Source of the DNA: CAZLIC01 sp964559535
Lineage (GTDB): Bacteria; Pseudomonadota; Alphaproteobacteria; Rhodobacterales; Rhodobacteraceae
NCBI GenBank assembly: GCA_964559535.1
Contig: CAZLIC010000050.1
Location: 1 to 31,566, forward strand
Length of the DNA stretch: 31,566 nt
Reading direction: 5' to 3'
Shown here: in pieces, positions 23,897-31,566 of the stretch
Layout of the letters: the number at the start of each line of letters is the position of its first letter
How positions within the stretch are numbered: the stretch's first letter is position 1
Translations under genes and position numbers: made by a program
Notes under the pieces: generated by a model
The model's input: only the letters and a program-made list of their open reading frames with translations
Database searches by the model: none
Told to the model about the DNA's origin: nothing

Positions 23897-23923
23897 GGGG
23901 CGGCGCCGGGCGCCGCCCCTTTT
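23897..23923 (+). terminator. Rho-independent terminator of the cold-shock gene
   Basis: GGGGCGGCGC, loop CGG, GCGCCGCCCC, then TTTT: a ten-base perfect GC stem followed by four T, 24 bases after the stop codon. This is the clearest intrinsic terminator in the window. Confidence 0.88.
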
Positions 23924-23965
23924 CATTGCCCGTCCGCATTCTGTTGGCCCGCATCGGTTGCCGTG

Positions 23966-24403
23966 TCAGGCGGCCATCTGCACCGGCGAGCGGTCGCGCA
24001 GCGCGAACTCGACGGCCACGCGCAGGCTCACCGCCGACAGCGGTGCGCGCAGCAGAACGGGTTCCATCGGGTCAACCGGGAAGGTCTGTTCCTTCACGCC
24101 ATGCGACACGATGATGGCCGGCGTTGCGATTCCGTTGCGGCGCATCGATGCCAGGGCGGACTGGGCTGCGGTCAGTCCACCGGCGGCCTCGGCGTCGATC
24201 ACCAGAAGGTCGTGGTGGCGTGACGCCATTGCAGACAGCGCACGGCGGACATTGGGTTCCACCGTGATGGTGCAGCCAAGCCCGGCCAGACGGCCCGTCT
24301 TCTGTTCGGTTGTCGGCGCGCCCTTCGGCGCGACCATCATGACGCCAAGACCAAAACCTACCAGCGCGGCGTCATCCTGGGTGATCGGATGAAAGAACTG
24401 CAT
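23966..24403 (-). CDS. Orphan degenerate receiver-like protein
   Basis: A 145-residue protein whose middle and end follow the receiver-domain pattern: DLLVIDAEAAGGL (site of phosphorylation strand), TPAIIVSHGVKE (switch strand) and LLRAPLSAVSLRVAVEFAL (last strand and helix). The conserved Lys-Pro is replaced by RAP, and the N-terminal strand VMMVAPKG lacks the usual acidic pair. So, if it is a receiver, it probably is not phosphorylated in the normal way. The ATG at 24403 is preceded by GGGGAAA; an upstream GTG at 24430 is possible. No kinase or output domain is nearby. Confidence 0.6.
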   Translation of the reverse strand: MQFFHPITQDDAALVGFGLGVMMVAPKGAPTTEQKTGRLAGLGCTITVEPNVRRALSAMASRHHDLLVIDAEAAGGLTAAQSALASMRRNGIATPAIIVSHGVKEQTFPVDPMEPVLLRAPLSAVSLRVAVEFALRDRSPVQMAA

Positions 24404-24579
24404 CGGTTGTTTCCCCACATGGGCGGTCACGATTCCCCCGCCACTGGTCCAGTCAACACCCGCAGCGCGGCGCCAATCGGGCAGTGGCCGTGCGAAATCC
24501 GGCAAAAGGCGCCGGAAATGAGGCGGCAACTTGGTACGGATCGGCCAAACTGCGTGCAGCAGCCATGGCGGTTACCTGT

Positions 24580-25518
24580 ATGTCTGAACCGGATTACCAA
24601 ACCCTGATCGACGCCCCCACCTGGGGCTTCATTCGCGCCACGGCCGCGGCCTATCCCGACGATGCCGTCTCGCTGGACATTGCCGGGCAGCGCGCGGTGT
24701 ATGACCGCATGTGCGCGCTGTTCCGCCAGCCGCGCCCGGCAGGCGTGGCGGTCCAGGATGCGCCGCGCGGCGGGGTGCCGACGCGTTGCTATGCCGTGGG
24801 CCCGTCGGCGGTGACGGTGGTGTATTTCCATGGCGGCGGGCTGGTCGTCGGCGGGCTGGACAGCCACGACGACGTCTGCGCCGAAATCTGCGCCGCCACC
24901 GGGCTGCGCGTGGTCAGCGTGGACTACCGCCTGATCCCCGAGCATCTGCATCCGGCCTCCTTTCTTGACGCGGTGTCCGCCACGCGGGCCGTGGCAATGG
25001 AGTTCGGCCCCGTGGTCCTGGCAGGCGACAGTTCGGGCGGCTCGCTGGCCGCCAGCACGGCCCACGCGCTGCGCGGGTCGGACACAATGATACGGGGCGT
25101 GGTTCTTATCTATCCGGGCCTTGGCGGCGACCGGACGAAGGGCAGCTTCGTGACACATGCGCGGGCGCCGATGCTGACGACCGCCGACATCGAATACTAC
25201 CACAGGTTGCGCCACGGCGGCAGTCCCCCGGACCGCGATCCGACGTCTTGCGCGCTGGACGACAGCGATTTCGGCAGTTTGCCGCCGGTTGCGGCGTTTT
25301 CCGCCGAGTGCGACCCCGTGGCAGACGACGGGCGCACCTATCGTGACCGTATCCGCGCCGCGGGTGGCGTGGCAGAGTGGTACCTGGACCGCGGGATGGT
25401 GCACGGCTGGATGCGCGCGCGCCATACCGTGCCGCGCGCCCGCGCCGCCTTTGACCGCATCATCGCCGCCACGTCCGCACTGGCGCGCGGCGCCGCCTTG
25501 CCGGAGGGAATGCCATGA
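24580..25518 (+). CDS. Alpha/beta hydrolase (HSL family esterase)
   Basis: A 312-residue alpha/beta hydrolase of the hormone-sensitive lipase family. It has the oxyanion motif HGGG (84-87), the nucleophile in GDSSGG (Ser151), Asp in AECDPVADDG and His in MVHGWM near the end. Members hydrolyse short-chain esters or lactones. The start could also be the ATG at 24565; 24580 is chosen for the usual N-terminus. Its stop overlaps the start of the class II aldolase gene (ATGA), so the two products are made together, perhaps for one short catabolic path. Confidence 0.85.
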   Translation: MSEPDYQTLIDAPTWGFIRATAAAYPDDAVSLDIAGQRAVYDRMCALFRQPRPAGVAVQDAPRGGVPTRCYAVGPSAVTVVYFHGGGLVVGGLDSHDDVCAEICAATGLRVVSVDYRLIPEHLHPASFLDAVSATRAVAMEFGPVVLAGDSSGGSLAASTAHALRGSDTMIRGVVLIYPGLGGDRTKGSFVTHARAPMLTTADIEYYHRLRHGGSPPDRDPTSCALDDSDFGSLPPVAAFSAECDPVADDGRTYRDRIRAAGGVAEWYLDRGMVHGWMRARHTVPRARAAFDRIIAATSALARGAALPEGMP

Positions 25519-26261
25519 ACATGCTGACGAACCTGACCCACACCGCCCTGCGCGCCGACCTTGCCGCCAGTTTCCGCTGGGCGGTGCGGATGGACATGCA
25601 CGAGGCGGTGGCCAACCACTTCTCGGTCGCCACCGAAGCCTCGGGGCGCCGGTTCCTGATCAATCCCGCCTGCCGCCACTTCGGCCGCATCCGCGCCAGC
25701 GACCTGATCGAGATCGATGCCGAGGACCCCGCGACAATGGACCGTCCCGACGCCCCCGACCCAACTGCCTGGGGGCTGCACGGCGCCATCCACCGCGCCT
25801 GCCCGCATGCCGCCTGCCTGATGCACGTGCATTCGGCCCATGCCACGGTGCTGGCCTGCCTGCAGGACAGCCGCCTGCCGCCGCTGGACCAGAACGCGGC
25901 GATGTTCTTCGGCCGCCATGCGGTGGACGACCAGTATGGCGGCATGGCCTTCGCGGCCGAAGGGGAGCGGGTGGCGGGCCTGCTGGCCGACCCGAAGATC
26001 ATTGCACTGGTGATGGGCAACCACGGCGTGCTGGTGGTGGGCCGCACGGTGGCCGAAGCCTGGGACCGCCTGACCTATTTCGAACGCGCCGCGGGCACCT
26101 ACATCCGCGCGCTGCAGACCGGCCGGCCGTTGCGCATCCTGCCCGATGCCGTGGCGGAAAAGACCGCCCGCGAATGGGAAGCCTACCCCGGCAACGCCGA
26201 AGCGCACCTGCGCGAGCTGCGTGCGATCCTGGATGCCGAAGGGTCGGACTACGCCGACTGA
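25515..26261 (+). CDS. Class II aldolase/adducin family protein
   Basis: A 248-residue protein of the class II aldolase/adducin fold. The metal-site histidines are in MHVHSAHATV (about 103-112) and the later GNHGVLVVG. The N-terminal NHFSV and FLINP...GRIRASDLIEID follow the family order. These enzymes split or decarboxylate sugar phosphates or related keto acids with a divalent metal; some, such as adducin-like members, have other roles. GGAGGG (25503-25508) precedes the ATG, which overlaps the stop of the esterase gene. Confidence 0.88.
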   Translation: MNMLTNLTHTALRADLAASFRWAVRMDMHEAVANHFSVATEASGRRFLINPACRHFGRIRASDLIEIDAEDPATMDRPDAPDPTAWGLHGAIHRACPHAACLMHVHSAHATVLACLQDSRLPPLDQNAAMFFGRHAVDDQYGGMAFAAEGERVAGLLADPKIIALVMGNHGVLVVGRTVAEAWDRLTYFERAAGTYIRALQTGRPLRILPDAVAEKTAREWEAYPGNAEAHLRELRAILDAEGSDYAD

Positions 26262-26599
26262 CCGCACCGGCCGGCCGGGCGCTCCCGCGGGCTTCGCCCT
26301 TGGGCCCGGCAAAGGGGCGCAGCGGCCCCCCTTTGAACCCCCGCACCCGGCCCCGCCCGCCCGCAGGGCGCTGACGCGCGCGACGTGCGGTCCGGCCCCA
26401 GCCCCGGGGGGCTGCCTGCCCCCCGGACCCCCCAGGGGTACTTGGACAAGGTGAGGCGGCAAGGCAAGAATGGCCTTTCTGCCCCCTCATCTTTGCCGAA
26501 GTACCCCACGGGGGTCCGGGGGTGTGAAACCCCCGGCGCTCTGGGCCTTGCCCGCGGCCGGGGGTTGCGCCCGGGCGGCGGCCCCGGCATGGAGGGCCC
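26262..26599. other. Intergenic region holding GC-rich repeats
   Basis: The 338 bases between the aldolase gene and the SDR gene have no convincing gene. The first 80 bases are a C/G-rich segment with small hairpins such as GGGC-TTC-GCCC. The second half is the inverted repeat described at 26419-26522. Confidence 0.6.
26419..26522. repeat. Long imperfect inverted repeat
   Basis: The arms at 26419-26445 and 26496-26522 are near-perfect inverted copies (CCCCCGGACCCCC and GGGGTACTT parts match exactly, with a few mismatches between and after them), around a 50-base centre. Similar GC-rich arms ending in GGGGTACTT are common between genes in Rhodobacteraceae. It could fold into a large hairpin downstream of the aldolase transcript. 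Confidence 0.7.
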
Positions 26600-27606
26600 A
26601 TGGCAGGCACGCTTCTCTCTTTCGGGCACGGCTATTCGGCGGCGGCGCTGGCGCGGGTGCTGGTGCCGCAGGGGTGGCGCGTGATCGGGACCACGCGTCA
26701 GGCCGCCCGGCTGGACGCGATTGCGGCCGAAGGCGTGCTGCCGGTGCTGTGGCCCGGCACCGACCTTGGGCCGCTGGTGGCGCAGGCCACGCATCTGCTG
26801 ACCTCGGTTGCGCCATGCGCGGACGGGACCGACCCGGTGCTGGCCGCCATTGGGCCGCAGGTTTCCGGGCATTCCTGGCAGTGGGTCGGGTATCTGTCCA
26901 CCACCGGTGTTTATGGCGACACCGGCGGCGCCTGGGTGGACGAGACCGCGCCGCTGGACGCGGGCCAGACCCGCGGCCGCGCCCGGGTGGCGGCCGAGGC
27001 CGCCTGGCGCGCGACGGGCGTGCCGCTGCACATCTTCCGGCTGGCGGGCATCTATGGCCCCGGCCGCGGCCCGTTCGAGAAGGNNNNNNNNNNNNNNNNN
27101 NNNNNNNNNNNNNNNNNNNNNNNNNNNNNNNNNNNNNNNNNNNNNNNNNNNNNNNNNNNNNNNNNNNNNNNNNNNNNNNNNNNCACATCTTCCGGCTGGC
27201 GGGCATCTATGGCCCCGGCCGCGGCCCGTTCGAGAAGGTGCGCGACGGCACCGCCCGGCGGATCGTCAAGCCCGGGCAGTATTTCAGCCGCATCCATGTG
27301 GACGACATCGCGCAGGTCCTGGCGGCCTCGATGGCGCGGCCCGATCCGGGCACCGCCTATAACGTGTGTGACGATGCCCCGGTGGCGCCGGAAGAGGTGC
27401 TGGCACATGCCGCCGCCCTGCTGGGCCTGCCGCCGCCGCCCGAGGTGGCCTACGGGGACGCCGAGATGACGCCCATGGCGCGCAGCTTCTATGCCGAAAG
27501 CCGCCGCGTACGGAACGACCGCATCAAGGAGCGGCTGGGGGTACGGCTGCTCTATCCCGACTACAAGGCGGGGCTGGCGGCGCTGCTGTCGGGTGGTGGG
27601 TCGTGA
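26600..27606 (+). CDS. NAD(P)-binding SDR/epimerase family protein, split by an assembly gap
   Basis: An extended short-chain dehydrogenase-like protein (YeeZ-type). It has an N-terminal Rossmann motif GHGYSAAALARVL, YLSTTGVYGD in the middle, the LAGIYGPGRGPFEK segment and a C-terminal ARSFYAESRRVRNDRIKERLG. The sequence holds 100 Ns at 27084-27183, and the 55 bases before the gap are identical to the 55 bases after it. Removing the gap and one copy (155 bases) restores one open frame of 852 bases and 283 residues, a normal family length. The reading frame as given is broken only by this artefact. Its stop overlaps the GTG of the GNAT gene. Confidence 0.85.
27084..27183. other. Assembly gap (100 N) between overlapping contig ends
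   Basis: A run of exactly 100 N. The flanks 27029-27083 and 27184-27238 are identical over 55 bases, which is the sign of two contigs that overlap by one k-mer length and were scaffolded without merging. There is probably no missing sequence. Confidence 0.95.
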
Positions 27607-28145
27607 CGCTGCGCCTGCGGCCCGCGGCCGGGGCGGCCGATTTCCGGGCTGTGGCGCGGTTCATGGGCGCGTTGCGGCGCATGGACGAAGAGGGCTGCGC
27701 CGCGCGCGGCTTTGACGTGGCCTAGGTCGCGGTGTTCCACGCCGACCGCACGCCCGAGGCGATGGCAGAAGCCTTTGCCGCGCCGGGGACCTGCCTGCTG
27801 ATCGGCGGGGCCGAGGGGCGCCCGGTGGGCTGCGGTAGTTATGTGACCGCAGGGCCGGGGCTGGCCGAGATCGTGCGGTTCTACGTCGATGCCGCGCTGC
27901 GCGGGCAGGGGATCGGGTCGCGGCTTCTGGCCGACGTGCTGGGTCGTGCGGCGGCGGCGGGCCTGCCGCAGGCAAGGCTGGAGACCGCGTGTTTTCTGAA
28001 TGACGCGATCCGTCTTTACCGCCGCCAGGGATTTGTCGAATGCCCGCCTTTCCGGCCGCTTGACCTGGACATCGACCGGTTGTCGCTGTTCATGCAGCGG
28101 CCGTCAGGTCAGCCCAGCGCCGCCCGCGCCGCGGGCGAGGCGTAG
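27603..28145 (+). pseudogene. GNAT acetyltransferase with an internal amber codon
   Basis: The frame from the GTG at 27603 (overlapping the SDR stop, GTGA) reads MTLRLRPAAGAADFRAV for 40 codons, then TAG at 27723-27725, and continues in the same frame for another 139 residues. The second part has the acetyl-CoA-binding motif EIVRFYVDAALRGQGIGSRLL and LNDAIRLYRRQGFVE, so the whole 180-residue product is a GNAT enzyme. As sequenced it is truncated, or restarts at an internal codon (GTG at 27732, 137 residues). The cause could be a real mutation, an error, or readthrough. Its 3' end overlaps the glycosyltransferase gene by 37 bases. Confidence 0.75.
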
Positions 28146-29101
28146 AGGAAGCCTTCGTCGGCCAGCACGGTGGCCCTCTGCCAGACCCTGGGTTCGGCCG
28201 GGGCAATGCGGAACCCGTCGCGCGCGGCCGCCACCAGCCGCCGGGAGTCTTCGTCATGGTACCAGGTGGCGGCAGCCACGCTGGCGGCATCGCGCGCGCC
28301 CCAGTCCCCTGCCAGCTTGTAGTGGCGCAGGCACAGCGTGGCATCGGCCAGGTTCACGCGGCTGGCGCAATGCGGGTGGGTCATCAGCCCGATGCCAGGC
28401 AGGTTGCGCACCAGCGTATGCTTGGACAGGAACGGGTCCTCGCCGAACACCTCGCGTCGAAGGCCACCCTGCAGCAACTGCACGCCGGGGTCTGTGCTGC
28501 GGCTGTCCCGCAGGAACCAGTCGATTTCCGGGGGGCCGCCGCGGTAGGGCACCTTGGCGATGGCGCCCAGGCTGTAGCGCGTCGCCTCGGCCACCGCCTG
28601 CCGATAGTCGGCGCCTGGCGTGGGCGCGGGGGCATACAGGTCGAGCATCTGGCCCAGCACCGCGGTGAAACCCCGCGCATTGCAATAGCCCAGCAGGCGG
28701 GGCAGCGGCGCGCCCATGGGCAGCTCCACCATCTCGTCAGCGTCGGCGAACATCACCCAGCCGCCACGGAACACCCTTGCCGCCGCCCTTGCCCGCATCC
28801 GCACCTCGTGCAGCTTCACGGGCAGGGTGGACCGGACAACGCTGACCCGGTCGCGGCGGGCGATGTCCAGCGTGCGGTCGGTCGAGCCGTTGTCAACGAT
28901 CAGCACATGGGCCACGCCCAGGGCAAAATGATGGTCGAGGAACGCGGGCAGGAACCATTCGGCGTTCTTCGCCAGCAGCACCAGCCCGGCCTGATCGGGT
29001 GCCAGCGTGACGCGCCGGGGGCCGAACAGATGGCGGAACGACAGGCTGACCGTCAGGTCGGCGTGCAGGGCTGCAAAGCGGCTGCGCAGACCGGTCAGCA
29101 T
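28109..29101 (-). CDS. Glycosyltransferase family 2-like protein
   Basis: A 330-residue protein of the Glyco_tranf_2_4 type. It has HVLIVDNGSTDRTLDIA (about 65-81) for nucleotide-sugar binding and the metal motif FADADE (about 118-123). The first 40 residues before LVLLAKNAEWFLPAFLDHHFALGV are variable. The C-terminal half has HPHCASRVNLADATLCLRHYKL, common in this group. It has no membrane helix and should act in the cytoplasm on a glycan or protein acceptor that cannot be named. The Abi-like gene lies three bases upstream on the same strand. Confidence 0.82.
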   Translation of the reverse strand: MLTGLRSRFAALHADLTVSLSFRHLFGPRRVTLAPDQAGLVLLAKNAEWFLPAFLDHHFALGVAHVLIVDNGSTDRTLDIARRDRVSVVRSTLPVKLHEVRMRARAAARVFRGGWVMFADADEMVELPMGAPLPRLLGYCNARGFTAVLGQMLDLYAPAPTPGADYRQAVAEATRYSLGAIAKVPYRGGPPEIDWFLRDSRSTDPGVQLLQGGLRREVFGEDPFLSKHTLVRNLPGIGLMTHPHCASRVNLADATLCLRHYKLAGDWGARDAASVAAATWYHDEDSRRLVAAARDGFRIAPAEPRVWQRATVLADEGFLYASPAARAALG

Positions 29102-29104
29102 GGA

Positions 29105-29731
29105 TCAGGGCTTCCGGCGCATCAGGCGGGGAACGTCGCACTGCGGGGCGATCCAGTTTGCCTTGGCCGAGTTTAACCACCGAATGAGTTCCAGGCAGTC
29201 GGCAAAGTCCTGCGACAGGTTCCTTCGGAAAATCGGCTCGTGGTGGCCGACGCGGTTGCGCAACTCGTGGACCGCGGACAACCGGATGTGCAGCATTCCA
29301 AGGTCGATGGTCGTGGGCAGTTCGGGGAAACAGGAATGGAGGGGTGCCCAGAGCGCCACGTCATACTTGGGCAGCAGCATGTTAACCCAGAACCCGAAGC
29401 TCAGTTCAGCGATGATCCGGCCAGATGTCTCCGGCTTGCCGACGTCCCTGATTCTGTCCGCGGCCCGCAAGACAATACCCTTTCCCTTGCGGCCCATCAG
29501 GTTGTGCAGGTGCGCATCTCGCCACCACACAGTTCCGAATGCAGCCTCAATCCTTGCAGCAATCATGTTGCGGCTACATATCTCTGCAGCGCCCAAGAGT
29601 GGAAAAAATGCAGCGGCGATCTGCATGTTCCACGCGTAAAGGCTCAGTGCCCGTTCCCGATGAAAGCCAGAAGCTGCAAGATAAGTTGTTAATCTTTCAC
29701 GTGAAATGATGGCTTCGAGTTCATCGGTCAT
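29105..29731 (-). CDS. Abi-like HEPN-domain protein, putative phage abortive-infection factor
   Basis: A 208-residue helical protein resembling the Abi-like family: RERLTTYLAASGFHRERALSLYAWN, FFPLLGAAEICSRNMI, AELSFGFWVNMLL and IRLSAVHELRNRVGHHEP. The last has the HEPN-type R-xxxx-H pair (Arg158, His163), which is the RNase active site in active members. Abi-family proteins kill or stall the cell on phage infection, though many are untested. G+C is lower than around it (31 of 60 in 29521-29580), which suggests acquisition. It is alone, without an antitoxin next to it; the glycosyltransferase is three bases downstream. Confidence 0.78.
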   Translation of the reverse strand: MTDELEAIISRERLTTYLAASGFHRERALSLYAWNMQIAAAFFPLLGAAEICSRNMIAARIEAAFGTVWWRDAHLHNLMGRKGKGIVLRAADRIRDVGKPETSGRIIAELSFGFWVNMLLPKYDVALWAPLHSCFPELPTTIDLGMLHIRLSAVHELRNRVGHHEPIFRRNLSQDFADCLELIRWLNSAKANWIAPQCDVPRLMRRKP

Positions 29732-29868
29732 TGCCGCGGTTGGCCTTGGTATCTTGACAACTGGCGCACGCCATGCAACCTAATGTGCGTCGGAGGCAAA
29801 GTCAGGTCTCCAATTTTCAGAGCGCCGCGACAGCCGCAAGGTCCTCGCGGCGTTCGCATTTTCGGGCG

Positions 29869-31566
29869 TCACGCCCGCTTCCCCACCACGGCCACCCCCA
29901 GCACCTCCAGTACCTTCGCCTCGATCCGGCCCGCGTCCAGCCCGGCCACGCGGTACATCGCCTCGGGCGAGGCCTGGTCGATGAAGTTGTCGGGCAGCAC
30001 CATGCTGCGGAACCGCAACCCACGGTCGAACACGCCTTCATCTGCCAGCAGTTGCGCGACGTGGGACCCGAAGCCGCCCACGGCGCCTTCCTCCACGCTG
30101 ATCAGCGCCTCGTGGTCGCGGGCCAGACGCAGGATCAGGTCGCGGTCCAGCGGTTTGGCGAAACGGGCGTCGGCCACGGTGCAGGATACGCCGCGGGCGG
30201 CCAGCGCCTCGGCGGCCTTCATCACTTCCGCCAGCCGCGTGCCGAAGGAGAGAAGCGCCACGCGTGACCCTTCGCGGATCACCCGGCCCTTGCCGATCTC
30301 CAGCGGCACACCGCGCGCGGGCAGGTCCACCCCCACACCGTCGCCGCGGGGGAAGCGGAAGGCGATGGGGCCTGCGTCATGCGCCACGGCGGTGGCGACC
30401 ATATGCACCAGTTCCGCCTCGTCGGCCGCCGCCATCACCACCATGCCGGGCAGGTTTGCCAGGAAGGCCACGTCGAAGGCGCCCGCGTGGGTGGCGCCGT
30501 CGGCCCCTACCAGCCCGGCGCGGTCCACCGCAAACCGCACCGGCAGGCGCTGGATCGCCACGTCATGCACCACCTGATCATAGCCGCGCTGCAGGAAGGT
30601 GGAATAGATCGCACAGAACGGCCGCATCCCCCCTGCCGCCAGCCCGGCGCTGAAGGTTACCGCGTGCTGTTCGGCAATGCCCACGTCGAAACAGCGGCGC
30701 GGGAAGCGGTCGGCGAACAGGTTCAGCCCGGTGCCTTCGGGCATTGCTGCCGTCACCGCGACGATGCGCTCGTCCCGCTCGGCCTCGGCCACCAGCGACT
30801 GGGCAAAGACCTTGGTGTAGCTGGGCGCGTTCGAGGCGGCCTTGGCCTGCTGGCCTGTCAGCACGTCGAACTTGCCCGTCGCGTGCCCCTTGTCGCGCGC
30901 CGTCTCGGCCGGAGCATAGCCCTTGCCCTTCTTCGTCAGCACATGGATCAGCAAGGGGCCGGTGGCCCGCCCCCGCGCCGCCCGCAGAACGTGCAGCAAC
31001 TGGTCCATGTCGTGCCCGTCGACCGGCCCGATGTAGGAAAACCCCAGCTCCTCGAACAGCGTGGTGCCCACCGCCATGCCCTTGAGCATTTCCTTGGCCC
31101 GCAGCGCCCCTTCCCGCAGCGGTGGCGGCAGAAAGCTGGCGGCCCCCTTGGCCACGGCCTTCAGCGCGTCGAACGGGCCATCGGCATAGAGACGCGTGAG
31201 GTAGGAGGACAGCGCACCGGTGGGCGGGGCGATCGACATCTCGTTGTCGTTCAGGATGACGAACATCCGCCGCTTCAGGTGGCCCGCGTTGTTCATCGCC
31301 TCGAAGGCCATGCCCGCCGACATCGCGCCGTCGCCGATCACCGCCACGGCATCGCCGGGGTCGCCGCCCAGTTCGGCGGCCATGGTGAACCCCAGTGCGG
31401 CGCTGATCGAGGTCGAGGAATGCGCGGCGCCGAACGGGTCATAGGGCGACTCGGACCGTTTCGTGAACCCCGACAGCCCGCCCTCGGTGCGCAGGGTGCG
31501 GATGCGGTCGCGCCGTCCGGTCAGGATCTTGTGCGGGTAGCACTGGTGGCCGACGTCCCAGATGAT
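29869..31566 (-). CDS. dxs: 1-deoxy-D-xylulose-5-phosphate synthase (5' end outside window)
   Basis: The first enzyme of the MEP isoprenoid pathway, joining pyruvate and glyceraldehyde 3-phosphate with thiamine diphosphate. The window holds 565 residues; about 70 N-terminal residues are missing. The part seen begins IIWDVGHQCYPHKILTGRRDR and has the TPP motif GDGAMSAGMAFEAMNNAG, the pyrimidine-domain loop DRAGLVGADGATHAGAFD and the C-terminal transketolase domain. The first ATG in the window (31383) is internal and is not the start. A six-base hairpin (CGGGCG TCA CGCCCG, 29863-29877) covers the stop codon. Confidence 0.97.
   Translation of the reverse strand: MIWDVGHQCYPHKILTGRRDRIRTLRTEGGLSGFTKRSESPYDPFGAAHSSTSISAALGFTMAAELGGDPGDAVAVIGDGAMSAGMAFEAMNNAGHLKRRMFVILNDNEMSIAPPTGALSSYLTRLYADGPFDALKAVAKGAASFLPPPLREGALRAKEMLKGMAVGTTLFEELGFSYIGPVDGHDMDQLLHVLRAARGRATGPLLIHVLTKKGKGYAPAETARDKGHATGKFDVLTGQQAKAASNAPSYTKVFAQSLVAEAERDERIVAVTAAMPEGTGLNLFADRFPRRCFDVGIAEQHAVTFSAGLAAGGMRPFCAIYSTFLQRGYDQVVHDVAIQRLPVRFAVDRAGLVGADGATHAGAFDVAFLANLPGMVVMAAADEAELVHMVATAVAHDAGPIAFRFPRGDGVGVDLPARGVPLEIGKGRVIREGSRVALLSFGTRLAEVMKAAEALAARGVSCTVADARFAKPLDRDLILRLARDHEALISVEEGAVGGFGSHVAQLLADEGVFDRGLRFRSMVLPDNFIDQASPEAMYRVAGLDAGRIEAKVLEVLGVAVVGKRA

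Noticed and set aside
28100..28150. Overlapping 3' ends of the GNAT and glycosyltransferase genes as a sign of misannotation
   Set aside because: Both proteins have family motifs close to their ends, and convergent overlaps of tens of bases are ordinary in compact genomes.
29863..29877. Hairpin at the dxs stop codon as an intrinsic terminator
   Set aside because: The T run (29859-29862) lies on the wrong side for dxs; on its coding strand the stem is followed by AAAA, so it was not listed as a terminator.

Overview
The window is about 31.6 kb of high-GC DNA from what is most likely a Rhodobacteraceae-type alphaproteobacterium. The reasons are the codon bias (a thyX line at 6961-7020 counts 44 G+C of 60), thymidylate synthesis by ThyX, a pst operon with long N-terminal extensions on PstC and PstA, and GC-rich palindromic intergenic repeats of the kind common in that family. 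No ribosomal RNA, tRNA or CRISPR array was seen. The sequence comes from a draft assembly: 100 Ns at 27084-27183 interrupt one gene.

Layout. 1-1052: the tail of an unknown gene, a palindromic repeat and a 2-keto-3-deoxygluconate-type sugar kinase. 1093-4488: a copper module with a copA-cueR operon on the minus strand and a CopZ-like chaperone plus a DUF305 protein on the plus strand, fired from two back-to-back CueR-type promoters. 4495-7567: a DUF1330 protein, a nested inverted repeat, a clearly AT-richer two-gene unit (331-aa soluble protein plus 215-aa four-helix membrane protein) and thyX, with the two unknown genes translationally coupled behind thyX. 7759-10178: a lipoprotein with a TbpB-like barrel end and a Slam-like outer-membrane protein, a probable type XI secretion pair. 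10238-15185: glyoxalase I, an HNH protein, an MscS channel, a flavoprotein and nrdR-ribD. 15186-16692: a dienelactone hydrolase and a RelE/ParE-type toxin-antitoxin pair. 16717-22881: the complete phosphate operon pstS-pstC-pstA-pstB-phoU-phoB (minus strand), with a putative Pho box and an intercistronic hairpin. 23013-28145: a GlsB-type membrane protein, a cold-shock protein with terminator, a degenerate orphan receiver protein, an esterase/class II aldolase pair, a gap-damaged SDR gene and a GNAT gene with an internal amber codon. 28109-31566: a glycosyltransferase, an Abi-like HEPN protein and the dxs gene running off the end.

The most interesting parts are the low-GC two-gene unit behind thyX, the lipoprotein/Slam pair, the Abi-like HEPN gene, and several lesions in otherwise good genes. 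Some of these look like assembly errors (the N gap with a 55-bp duplicate, a poly-C frameshift at the start of copA). Others may be real, such as a palindromic repeat inserted in frame within copA, an ATA at the expected copZ start, and the GNAT amber codon.
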